Origin: DATAEE01 sp963725145
GTDB taxonomy: Bacteria; Acidobacteriota; Vicinamibacteria; Vicinamibacterales; 2-12-FULL-66-21
DNA length: 64,000 bases
Assembly (NCBI GenBank): GCA_963725145.1
Contig: CAVRXL010000010.1
Span: forward strand, 1,116,001-1,180,000
Direction: 5' to 3'
The notes under the pieces are model-generated. The model ran no database searches, was not told the origin of the DNA, and saw only the letters and a list, made by a program, of their open reading frames with translations. Positions 43,962 to 51,662 of this stretch are shown piece after piece. Every line of letters begins with the position of its first letter. Position 1 is the stretch's first letter. The position numbers and the translations under genes are program-made.

Positions 43962-44042
43962 ATCAGGACATCTTGAGGGATTCGTCAGGCTTCCGTCATG
44001 ACGCTACATCGCGCCCAACGTAACTTCTCCATAGCTGGGGGG

Positions 44043-44094
44043 GCGCCCGGCTCAGTTCTGGCAGGCAGTTTAGCCGCCGAGCGGGGCCGGGCGC
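44043..44094. repeat. Inverted repeat GCGCCCGGC/GCCGGGCGC upstream of a small gene
   Basis: A perfect 9-bp inverted repeat (44043-44051 with 44086-44094) with a 34-base loop. It lies in the gap between the winged-helix gene start and the 28-residue ORF and is the only clear structure in that 225-base stretch. Confidence 0.5.
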
Positions 44095-44186
44095 AATTAT
44101 TACCACCGCTCATCCCTGCCTCACTTCTTTTACTAAACCGAACCCGGTGTTCTCCCGTCTAAGCCTTATGGAAGGGAGAAACGACA

Positions 44187-44273
44187 ATGTATGAACTTGA
44201 TTTTTCGAGCACTGCGGAGACCGTCGTCGGCGCGCTGCTCGTGGTCGCGATGATCGCGGCAATATTGGTCTAA
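44187..44273 (+). CDS. Predicted 28-residue single-pass membrane peptide
   Basis: A short reading frame in an otherwise gene-free gap. ATG at 44187 is preceded by GGAAGGGAG at good spacing. The product begins MYELDFSSTAETVVG and continues as one hydrophobic helix (ALLVVAMIAAILV) before TAA. It overlaps the convergent VWFA gene stop by four bases. There is no homology I can recognise. The strong ribosome binding site and the clear membrane helix favour a real small protein; its size makes chance possible. Confidence 0.5.
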   Translation: MYELDFSSTAETVVGALLVVAMIAAILV

Positions 44274-45193
44274 CGCGAATCCGTGGCGGCCGCCGGAGCC
44301 GCCACATAGCTCCTCCGTGCCCGAGCCGTCATCCCGGGCCTCTTCACCCGCACATCCAGCTTGTGCACCTTCCCATCGAGCTTCTCGGGAGAGAAGCCGA
44401 GCACGTACTGCGAGTGGAGCTCCTGCGCCACGCGCGTGAAGGTCGGACCCAGCTCATCGGTTTTCTTCAGTTCGAAGAACCCGCCGCCGGTTTCCTCGGC
44501 GAGCTTCTTCAACCCGCGGTCGGGCCGCGTGCGCACGCGCTGCACGCCGTTGAAATAATCCGACTCCAGTCCGATCGTGTACACCATTACGTCCAGCAAA
44601 CGCGCGCGATCCAATATGTCGCCTAACCCTGCCTTGCTCGCCGTATCATCGCCGTCGGTGAACACCAGGACGACTTTACGGCCGTCAATCGGTTCCAGCT
44701 TGTCCATGCTCTGATCGACGGCGTCAAAGAGGCGCGTCGGGTAGCCGAAGTCCAGATCCTTCAGATACCCGATCAGCTCGTCGCGATTTCCGGTGAAGCG
44801 GTCGGGCGGAAAGAAATCGATCTTGTCGCTGAACGCGCCGACGCGGGCACGATCGGCGGGCAGCAACCGGATCAGGAATTGCTCCGACGCCTTCTTTACG
44901 AGGTCGAGCGCGAGCGTCATGCTTCCGCTCGTGTCGAGCATGACCGTGGCGGTAATCGGACGCACTTCGTTGTCGAACAACGTGATCGGCTGTAGCTTGC
45001 CGTTGTCGAGGATTTCGAAGTCTTCCAGGATCAATTCCGGCACCAGGCGCTTGGTCGCGTCGGTCACGGTAACGTAGAGTGGTACGGTCTGCGTGCCGGA
45101 CTTGAACTTCTGAGTTTCCTGAGTCGCTTCGGCACCGATGAAGCCATACGACGCCGAGGCGATCGACACGAGCGCTGCGACCAGTAGACGCAT
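44270..45193 (-). CDS. Exported VWFA-domain protein with intact MIDAS
   Basis: A 307-residue exported protein. The ATG at 45193 opens a signal peptide (LLVAALVSIASASYGFIGAEA). An N-terminal beta-sandwich (VPLYVTVTDATKRLVPELIL, EDFEILDNGKLQPITLF) leads to a VWFA domain whose metal site is intact: DTSGSM at 87-92, and VVLVFTDGDDTASK. Unlike the two TPR-fused relatives at 7-13 kb it can bind a divalent cation. It is 63 bases downstream of the propeller protein gene, same strand. Probably a periplasmic ligand-binding or scaffold protein. Confidence 0.87.
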   Translation of the reverse strand: MRLLVAALVSIASASYGFIGAEATQETQKFKSGTQTVPLYVTVTDATKRLVPELILEDFEILDNGKLQPITLFDNEVRPITATVMLDTSGSMTLALDLVKKASEQFLIRLLPADRARVGAFSDKIDFFPPDRFTGNRDELIGYLKDLDFGYPTRLFDAVDQSMDKLEPIDGRKVVLVFTDGDDTASKAGLGDILDRARLLDVMVYTIGLESDYFNGVQRVRTRPDRGLKKLAEETGGGFFELKKTDELGPTFTRVAQELHSQYVLGFSPEKLDGKVHKLDVRVKRPGMTARARRSYVAAPAAATDSR

Positions 45194-45256
45194 GAAGGGG
45201 GACTCCACCAAGGAGTGTACCCCGATCGGCCCGGAACCCCCTCGATAATCGAACCG

Positions 45257-48200
45257 CTATCTCTCCGGCCCCGTGTCCGCTTCGATCGTCAACGGCCGGA
45301 TCAGGTCCTTTCCTGCCACCGAGACCTTGACCACGTAACTGCCCGGCTCGGCCGCAGGCCCTGTGAACTGCCCGCCGAATCCCCCCCCGCCGCCGCCGGT
45401 GAATCCGGCCGGGCGGGGCGGCGGTTCGCCCCGCAGGTTCCAGCGCACGCGATTCAGCCCTGCCTTCGCCGGACCTTTGAGCGTTCTGATCATCTTCCCG
45501 GTCTGATCGCTGATCGTGATCGTCGCCTCCGCCGCATCCTTCGCCAGGTGGTAGCTGATCGAGGCGCCTTCCGGGTTCTGCGCTCGAAAGTGCCTGGCGT
45601 TGTTGACGCGGGCCGACTGGGTGTCGTTCTGCCACTGCGTGGCATTGCGAATTGAGAAGAGGAAGGCGTCCGTCTTGACCGTCTGATCCGACAGCTCCTG
45701 CAGCGGCGAGATGTCGTCCAGGACCCAGATGCTGCGCCCGTGCGTCCCGACGATCAGGTCGCTGTCGCGCGGATGGACGAGCAAGTCGTCGATTCGGACG
45801 GTCGGCAGGCCCTCTGAAAAGCGTTTCCACTCGCGGCCGCCGTTCGTCGAGACGAAGAGCCCGAACTCGGTCCCCACAAACAGCAGGTTCGGATTCCTCG
45901 TGTCCTCCTCGATCACGTTGACGTTGCCCACTTCCGGGAGATTGCCCGAGACCGACGTCCACGTCTGGCCGTAGTCGCGCGTCACGAAGACGTACGGCTT
46001 CCAGTCATCGTTTCGATGATTGTCGATCGTGATATAGCATGTGCCGCCGTCGAAGCGCGACGGCTCGACCCGCGAGACGAGGTACTCCCCCGATACACCT
46101 TGAATCTGCGACGTGACGTTGGTGAACGTTTCACCGCCGTCACGGCTGACCTGCACGTTCCCGTCGTCGGTTCCGACCCAGATGACGCCGCGTCTCGCCG
46201 GCGATTCGGCGATCGTCGCGATCGATCCGAACACCAGCGTGCCGTCGTGGTGAGAGGGGACCGGTACGTCCGGCGCGATCCCCATGATCGGCCGCGCGAA
46301 TCGCCCGATGTTCTTCGTGAGGTCGCCGGTCATCGTCCACGTGTCGCCGCGGTTCGTGGACTTGAAGAAACGCTCGGCTCCCGTATACACGACGCGCGGA
46401 TCGTGAGGCGACAGAGCCAGCGGCGTGTTCCAGTTGAACCGGAACGTCGTTCCAGCCGGCGGCTCGGGCACGATGTTGCTGGTCTGCGGCTGCTGCTGGC
46501 CTAATCCTCCGGCTCCTCCAGCCGCCTGCGGTTGCCCCTGTGCAGCCGCCGGCGGCTGGGGCGGCGGTGGCTGACTCTGACCAGCCGCCTGACCGGTCGT
46601 CGCCGTTGGCTGATCCTCGCGAGCGGGATTCGGATTGCTGCGGCCTGGGGCCGTCTGGCCGGCCTCCGGCGGGTTGGTCGTGGTCGTCGTTTGACGACGC
46701 GGACGCGCCCGCGGCCGGATGCTGACGCTGCGGCCCGCCTTCAGGTCGAGCCGGTTCATGTTTCCGTTCTGCGATTCGGAGTACACGATCGACCAGTCCA
46801 TCGGATCGTTCATCGTGTAGAAACCGTCGCCCCCTCCCACACGGTACCAATCCGCATTGGTGCTGCCCTGGCCGCGCGTGGCACTCGGTCCACCCCAGCT
46901 CCCGTTGTCCTGCAACCCGCCGTACACGTAATACGGCTTCCGCATGTCGGCGCTGATGGCGTAGAACTGCCCGACGGCCATGATGTTGTGATAGTCGAAC
47001 GTCTCGGCCTGGTCGTAGCTGATATCGAACCCGCCGTCGTGCCCGAGCAACAGGTGACGGCTGTTGCGGGGGTTGATCCATAAGGCGTGATGGTCGCCGT
47101 GGCCCATGCCGCTGACGACGCGGAACGTCTTGCCGCCGTCCACGGACTTATAGAAGGAGGCACCCATCGTATAGATGATTTGATCGTTCGTCGGATCGAT
47201 CCGGATCTGGCTGTAGTACATCGGGCGGTTGTTGTTGTTGCTCATGATCCGCCACGTCTTTCCGCGATCATCCGAACGCCAGACGCCGCTCTGCTTCGGA
47301 TCCGGCGGGCGGTCCTGTTGTTGCTGCTGCTGACCCGCACCGCCCCCACCGCCGCCTCCGCCCGTACCCGGCTGCGCATCGCTGGCTTTGCCGCCCGCGT
47401 GGCTGACGCCGGCACCAGTGCCTGGGCTTGGGCCCACTTCAATCTGCGCGTAGACGACGTTCGGCTTCGACCGTGAGACCGCCACGCCGAGACGGCCGAG
47501 CGTGCCCTCGGGAAGACCGTTGCCGGTCAGCAGCGTCCAGGTCTTTCCCGCGTCGCTCGTCTTCCAAAGTCCACAGCCCGGTCCCCCGCCACTGAATCCC
47601 CACGGCACCCGCCGACGCTGATACGAGGTTGCGTAGAGCACCCGGCTGTCGGTCGGATCCATCGTCACGTCGGTGAACCCAGTGTTCTCATCGATGAACT
47701 TCGTGTTCGTCCACGTGGCGCCACCATCGCTCGTCTTGAAGAGTCCGCGCTCCTTGTTCGGTCCAAACAGATGTCCGACCGCGGCAACGTAAACGAGATT
47801 GGGATCCTTCGGATCAACGACGATGCGACCGATGCTTTGCGTGTCGGCGAGCCCGATGTGCGTCCACGTCTTTCCCGCGTCGGTCGACTTGTACATCCCG
47901 TTGCCGATCGTCGAGCTCTGCCGGTTGTTCGGCTCTCCCGTTCCCGCGTACACCACGCTCGGGTTCGACGGCGCGATCGCGATGTCGCCGATCGACGAGA
48001 CGGCCTGCTCGTCGAAGAGCGGCGTCCACGTCGTGCCGTTGTTCGTTGTCTTCCAGAGGCCGCCAGTCGCGAAGCCGACGTACACGGTAAAGGGGTCGCT
48101 TTCGACGGCCTCGATGTCGTCCACGCGGCCGCCCATGCTCGCCGGACCGATCGATCGGTACCGGAACTCGCGAAGGACCGGGTCGGTCGACTGATGGACG

Positions 48201-48298
48201 ACCGGACCGGGGTCGCGGGCGGGAGGGGGCTGTTGCCCGGAGAGGACCGTCACCATGACGAACAGAAGCCCGGTTAAGGCGAGCGAGCGCTTGGGCAT
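45257..48298 (-). CDS. Exported sortilin/BNR-type beta-propeller protein
   Basis: A 1013-residue exported protein with a signal peptide (SLALTGLLFVMVTVLSGQ). Many Asp-box motifs (SxDxGxTW) indicate one or two propellers: KTTNNGTTWTPL, KSTDAGKTWTHI, KTSDGGATWTNT, KTSDAGKTWTLL, KSTNRGDTWTMT, SRDGGETFTNV. Two low-complexity inserts occur: Gly/Gln-rich near 320 (coding bases about 47305-47365) and Pro/Gln/Thr-rich near 530-610. The last 120 residues form a beta-sandwich (AGSYVVKVSVAGKDLIRPLTI-like). Family members are often labelled glycosyl hydrolases or VPS10-like; no catalytic residues for sialidase are evident, so binding is as likely as catalysis. Confidence 0.85.
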   Translation of the reverse strand: MPKRSLALTGLLFVMVTVLSGQQPPPARDPGPVVHQSTDPVLREFRYRSIGPASMGGRVDDIEAVESDPFTVYVGFATGGLWKTTNNGTTWTPLFDEQAVSSIGDIAIAPSNPSVVYAGTGEPNNRQSSTIGNGMYKSTDAGKTWTHIGLADTQSIGRIVVDPKDPNLVYVAAVGHLFGPNKERGLFKTSDGGATWTNTKFIDENTGFTDVTMDPTDSRVLYATSYQRRRVPWGFSGGGPGCGLWKTSDAGKTWTLLTGNGLPEGTLGRLGVAVSRSKPNVVYAQIEVGPSPGTGAGVSHAGGKASDAQPGTGGGGGGGGAGQQQQQQDRPPDPKQSGVWRSDDRGKTWRIMSNNNNRPMYYSQIRIDPTNDQIIYTMGASFYKSVDGGKTFRVVSGMGHGDHHALWINPRNSRHLLLGHDGGFDISYDQAETFDYHNIMAVGQFYAISADMRKPYYVYGGLQDNGSWGGPSATRGQGSTNADWYRVGGGDGFYTMNDPMDWSIVYSESQNGNMNRLDLKAGRSVSIRPRARPRRQTTTTTNPPEAGQTAPGRSNPNPAREDQPTATTGQAAGQSQPPPPQPPAAAQGQPQAAGGAGGLGQQQPQTSNIVPEPPAGTTFRFNWNTPLALSPHDPRVVYTGAERFFKSTNRGDTWTMTGDLTKNIGRFARPIMGIAPDVPVPSHHDGTLVFGSIATIAESPARRGVIWVGTDDGNVQVSRDGGETFTNVTSQIQGVSGEYLVSRVEPSRFDGGTCYITIDNHRNDDWKPYVFVTRDYGQTWTSVSGNLPEVGNVNVIEEDTRNPNLLFVGTEFGLFVSTNGGREWKRFSEGLPTVRIDDLLVHPRDSDLIVGTHGRSIWVLDDISPLQELSDQTVKTDAFLFSIRNATQWQNDTQSARVNNARHFRAQNPEGASISYHLAKDAAEATITISDQTGKMIRTLKGPAKAGLNRVRWNLRGEPPPRPAGFTGGGGGGFGGQFTGPAAEPGSYVVKVSVAGKDLIRPLTIEADTGPER

Positions 48299-48380
48299 TT
48301 GAGAACCTCACAGCAGCTTGAGGCTGCGTTTACCGAGGCCGGAACGATAGGTTCTATACGACGCCGGGCCGCGAATTATC

Positions 48381-48992
48381 TCAGGTTCTGAGGAGCTCTT
48401 CCAGAGCGAGCCGCAGAGCGTCAGCCATACGCCGATAGCCCGACGGCGACGGGTGAAGGCCGTCGGGAGAGTCGCTCAGACGGTCCGGGTCATCCGTAGC
48501 CGCGACCGCCGCGCGGGTGTCGGCGAAGCGCACGCCGTGATCGCGGGTCGCGACGTCCTTGATCCAGGCATTGATCTCACGCATCCGCGCGTTCTGGTCC
48601 CCGGTGGCCGTGTTGTAAGGAACGATCGAGCCAGCGACGATTCGAACGCCCGCTTTGCGACCCTCTTCGTACATCATCCGAAGCTGTGCGATGACGTGCG
48701 CCGCTGGCCGTCCCTGGTACACGTCGTTCACGCCGGCGATGATGACTACGGCCGTGGGCTTCGCTGCCAGGACATCGCGAGCGAAGCGAGCGCGGATTTG
48801 ATCGCTCCGCTCTCCGTTCACGCCGCGATTGAGCACGAGCCAGGTGGGCCTGGCCTGCATCAGCCAGTACGCGAACTGGCTCTCGACATCGCCACCGCCG
48901 TCGGGCGGCGACTCCAGGGGTGACAGGAACCCGGGCGTGCCGGCCGTCGTCGAATCGCCAAGGGCGACGATCGTCGCGCGGTCATCTGCCAT
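48381..48992 (-). CDS. SGNH/GDSL-family hydrolase
   Basis: A 203-residue esterase-like protein without a signal peptide. Block I is VALGDSTTAG (nucleophile Ser14), block III is AGVNDVYQG, and block V is SDSPDGLHPSPSGY with the catalytic Asp and His. It should cleave an ester or acetyl group; the substrate is unknown. The ATG at 48992 overlaps the stop of the dipeptidase gene (TGATG), so the two are coupled. Confidence 0.85.
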   Translation of the reverse strand: MADDRATIVALGDSTTAGTPGFLSPLESPPDGGGDVESQFAYWLMQARPTWLVLNRGVNGERSDQIRARFARDVLAAKPTAVVIIAGVNDVYQGRPAAHVIAQLRMMYEEGRKAGVRIVAGSIVPYNTATGDQNARMREINAWIKDVATRDHGVRFADTRAAVAATDDPDRLSDSPDGLHPSPSGYRRMADALRLALEELLRT

Positions 48993-50248
48993 CACTTGGC
49001 GTCGAGTTGCGCGATCGTCGCCGCCGACGGACCACGTTCTTTCTGGAGCCGCGCCGAGGCCTTCTCGACCTCCCGCATGACACGGAGGACATTCGACCCG
49101 TTGATTTTCCGGATGTCCTCGTCCGAGTAGCCCCGCTTGAGCAACTCGGCGGTCAACGCCGGGTACGTCGAGACGTTCTCGAGGCCCACCGGCGTGCTGT
49201 CGATACCGTCGAAGTCGCTTCCGATACCGATGGAATCGATCCCTGCAACCTTGCGGATGTGATCGATGTGATCTGCCACCTGCGCGAGCGTCGCGCGCGG
49301 CGCCGGGTTCGTCTTCCGCCACTCCTCGATCTTCGCGTTCACGGCCGCAACCTCGTTCGGGAACATCGCCGTCAGCTTCTCTCGCTCGGCGCGCTCCAGG
49401 CGGCCGTGCGCGGCGACCTCATTCGAGAGAAAACCCGGAACGAACGTCACCATGACGACGCCGCCGTTCTTCGGCAGCAGCTTCAACACGCTGTCCGGGA
49501 CGTTGCGCGGTACGTCGCAGACGGCACGGGCCGAGGAGTGCGAGAAGATGACGGGCGCCTGGGTCACGCGGATCGCATCCTCCATGGTCTCGGGAGAGGT
49601 GTGGCTCAGATCGACGAGCATGCCGAGCCAGTTCATCTCACGCACGACCTCCTCGCCAAACCGCGAGAGGCCACCGAGCTTCGCGGTGTCCGTTCCGGAA
49701 TCCGCCCACGGGATGTTGGTCCCGTGCGTGAGCGTCATGTACCGGGCGCCGAGGCGATGAAACATCCGAAGGGTGCCAAGCGACGAGTCGATCGAGTGTC
49801 CACCCTCCATCCCGACGAGCGACGCGATCTTTCCCTTCTTGAAAACCCGTTCGACGTCGTCAGCGGTGAGCGCCAGCTCGAAGGTCTCGGGATACCGGCG
49901 CATCATGCGATGGACCACGTCGATCTGTTCGAGGGTGGCCGTGACGGCCTGCTGGCCTGCCATCGTGGCCGGCACGTAAACCGACCAAAACTGCCCGCCG
50001 ACCCCTCCCGCCTTCAGCCGCGCGATGTCGGTGTGTATCGCCGGTTGCGGCTTGCTGATGTCCAGCTTCTCCAGGTCGCGGTCGGGGAACGTCTCCCTCA
50101 GCTCCCACGGATAGTCGTTGTGCCCGTCGATGAGGGGAGCGGACTTGTGCAGCCGCCGTGCTCGCTCGAGGAGGTCATCTTGACGAGCGGAGACGTCAAT
50201 CGCCACGAGCGCGAGGACCGAGCAGGCCAGGAGGGCGTTCTTCGACAT
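48992..50248 (-). CDS. Membrane dipeptidase (M19 family), exported
   Basis: A 418-residue zinc dipeptidase of the renal dipeptidase family. The ATG at 50248 opens a signal peptide (KNALLACSVLALVAIDVSA). Metal motifs: LIDGHNDYPW (HxD), GMEGGHSID (bridging Glu), VDLSHTSPETM and VIFSHSSARAV (His ligands), and GSDFDGID (Asp). It hydrolyses dipeptides, probably in the periplasm. Coupled to the SGNH hydrolase by a TGATG overlap. The upstream region carries a nonameric repeat. Confidence 0.9.
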   Translation of the reverse strand: MSKNALLACSVLALVAIDVSARQDDLLERARRLHKSAPLIDGHNDYPWELRETFPDRDLEKLDISKPQPAIHTDIARLKAGGVGGQFWSVYVPATMAGQQAVTATLEQIDVVHRMMRRYPETFELALTADDVERVFKKGKIASLVGMEGGHSIDSSLGTLRMFHRLGARYMTLTHGTNIPWADSGTDTAKLGGLSRFGEEVVREMNWLGMLVDLSHTSPETMEDAIRVTQAPVIFSHSSARAVCDVPRNVPDSVLKLLPKNGGVVMVTFVPGFLSNEVAAHGRLERAEREKLTAMFPNEVAAVNAKIEEWRKTNPAPRATLAQVADHIDHIRKVAGIDSIGIGSDFDGIDSTPVGLENVSTYPALTAELLKRGYSDEDIRKINGSNVLRVMREVEKASARLQKERGPSAATIAQLDAK

Positions 50249-50266
50249 GGGAGCCGCATTATCCGC

Positions 50267-50319
50267 CACGGATTCCACGGATTCCATGGATTCCACAGAG
50301 ATCCGCGGTGATCCGTGGC
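50267..50319. repeat. CACGGATTC nonameric tandem repeat
   Basis: CACGGATTC, CACGGATTC, CATGGATTC at exact nine-base steps (50267, 50276, 50285), followed by ATCCGCGGTGATCCGTGG, which partly inverts the unit. It lies between the divergent dipeptidase and FTR1 genes. The same unit type is found at 4244-4296. Confidence 0.7.
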
Positions 50320-50320
50320 C

Positions 50321-50347
50321 GATATCCGACTTGATTTGTCGGATATC
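50321..50347. promoter_or_regulatory. Candidate Rrf2-type (IscR/RirA-like) operator upstream of the iron permease
   Basis: A perfect 10-bp inverted repeat, GATATCCGAC - TTGATTT - GTCGGATATC, 69 bases before the FTR1 start. Its core (TATCCGAC, AT-rich spacer, GTCGGATA) resembles operators of Rrf2-family iron or iron-sulfur sensors. The position upstream of an iron transporter supports iron control. No Rrf2 gene is in the window. Confidence 0.6.
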
Positions 50348-50366
50348 CCGCGATAGACTCGACCTT

Positions 50367-50390
50367 CAAATTGAGATCGGTCTCAGTTTG
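50367..50390. promoter_or_regulatory. Second inverted repeat before the FTR1 start
   Basis: CAAATTGAGA - TCGG - TCTCAGTTTG, ten pairs with one T-G, ending 26 bases before the FTR1 start. It may be a second operator or a 5' UTR hairpin. The four-base centre does not fit a standard Fur box. Confidence 0.45.
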
Positions 50391-50416
50391 GGAGCCGGCG
50401 CCAAGGGATCCATCCG

Positions 50417-51193
50417 ATGCTGCAGTCATTCGTCATCACCCTGCGTGAAGGGCTCGAAGCCTTCCTCATCGTCGCCATCAGCCTCGCCTACCTCCGGAAG
50501 ACGGGCCGCAAGAGCCTGATCCCGGCAGTTCACTGGGGCATCGCGACGGCCGTCGCGGCGAGCATCGGCCTCGGCCTGCTCTTGCAGCGGGCGCGCAACC
50601 AGGCGTTGTGGGAGGGCATCCTCGCATTGACCGCGGCCGTGCTCGTGGCGTCGCTGATCGTGCACATGTGGCGGGCCGCCCGGCACTTGAGGAAGGACAT
50701 CGAGACGAGGCTGCAGGAATCGGCCGTCATGCGCGGTACGGCGGCATTTGTCGGGGTCTTTGCCTTTACCGTCCTCATGATTTCACGCGAGGGCATGGAG
50801 ACGGCGCTGTTGATGAACGCGCTGCTGTTCCAGGTCAGGTCGTCGCAGATCATCGCGGGCGCGGTCGCGGGCACGCTGGTCGCGGCTTTCGTTGCCTGGC
50901 TCTGGTCCCGGTACGGGCACCGCGTCAACCTCGCCCGCTTCTTCCAGGTCACGGCAGTGTTCCTCATGGTTTTCGTCGTTCAGTTGCTCATTTATGGGTT
51001 TCACGAGCTGACCGAAGCGAACATCTTCCCGTATAGCGAGCCTCTGCACTGGGCGACCGAGCCGTACGGTCCCGACGGCCGCTATGGGCAGTACTTCTCG
51101 TACCTACTCGTCGTCCTGCCGCTCGGCTGGCTCCTCGTATCGAGCCTGATGCCCCGGGGGCGCCCGGCCGCGGCCGAGACCCGCGCCGCTTGA
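50417..51193 (+). CDS. FTR1-family high-affinity iron permease
   Basis: A 258-residue membrane protein with seven hydrophobic segments. Two REGxE iron-binding motifs are present: REGLE at 10-14 and REGME at 124-128, as in EfeU/FTR1 transporters. It moves ferrous or oxidised iron across the inner membrane. No EfeO/EfeB partner is adjacent. Two inverted repeats upstream suggest iron-dependent regulation. The next gene (OsmC) starts five bases after its stop and is likely co-transcribed. Confidence 0.92.
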   Translation: MLQSFVITLREGLEAFLIVAISLAYLRKTGRKSLIPAVHWGIATAVAASIGLGLLLQRARNQALWEGILALTAAVLVASLIVHMWRAARHLRKDIETRLQESAVMRGTAAFVGVFAFTVLMISREGMETALLMNALLFQVRSSQIIAGAVAGTLVAAFVAWLWSRYGHRVNLARFFQVTAVFLMVFVVQLLIYGFHELTEANIFPYSEPLHWATEPYGPDGRYGQYFSYLLVVLPLGWLLVSSLMPRGRPAAAETRAA

Positions 51194-51197
51194 CAAT

Positions 51198-51662
51198 GTG
51201 AAAGTGCCTAATGCCCAATGCCCAGGGCATTCGGCATTGACACAGCAGCAATCCTCCCGTCCTCCGACAATCGTCGACCTCGAGTGGGAGTCCGACCTTC
51301 GGCTCCAGGCGACGGCCGGTGAGAACCGGCTGATCCTCGACAGCAACGGCGCCGCCGGCGTGTCGCCGATGCAGGCCCTGGCGCTGGCGATCGCCGGCTG
51401 CATGGCGATGGACGTGGTTCATATCCTTCGCAAAGGACGACACGATCTTCGCGGTCTGCGTGTCCGTCTGACCGGACAGCGGGCGCCGGAAGAGCCGCGA
51501 CGCTTTACCGCCGTCGCGCTCCACTTCGCCATCACCGGCGCGGTCCCGACCGAGCAGATCCAGCGCGCGGTCGATCTGTCCCGCGAAAAGTACTGCTCGG
51601 TCTGGAACTCGATGCGGCAAGATATTTCCCTCGAAGTGACCCATGAGATCACGGGCGCCTGA
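51198..51662 (+). CDS. OsmC-family protein
   Basis: A 154-residue OsmC/Ohr-like protein with the two conserved cysteines (AGCMAMDVV and KYCSVWNS), which in the family reduce organic peroxides. GTG at 51198 is the first start; TTG at 51237 is an alternative. The first 13 or so residues from the GTG start are encoded by a heptameric repeat (51210-51238), so they are probably not part of the fold. It follows the FTR1 gene by four bases: pairing iron uptake with peroxide defence is sensible. It overlaps the penicillin acylase gene by 20 bases. Confidence 0.85.
   Translation: MKVPNAQCPGHSALTQQQSSRPPTIVDLEWESDLRLQATAGENRLILDSNGAAGVSPMQALALAIAGCMAMDVVHILRKGRHDLRGLRVRLTGQRAPEEPRRFTAVALHFAITGAVPTEQIQRAVDLSREKYCSVWNSMRQDISLEVTHEITGA
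51204..51240. repeat. Heptameric AATGCCC repeat forming a 14-bp hairpin
   Basis: AATGCCCAATGCCC (51210-51223), one-base loop, then GGGCATTCGGCATT (51225-51238): 13 of 14 positions pair. It sits at the FTR1/OsmC junction and is translated as the N-terminus of the OsmC protein if GTG is the start. Confidence 0.8.

Noticed and set aside
50367..50390. Fur box upstream of FTR1
   Set aside because: The half-sites are separated by four bases and lack the AT-rich core of the Fur consensus; kept as an unassigned inverted repeat.
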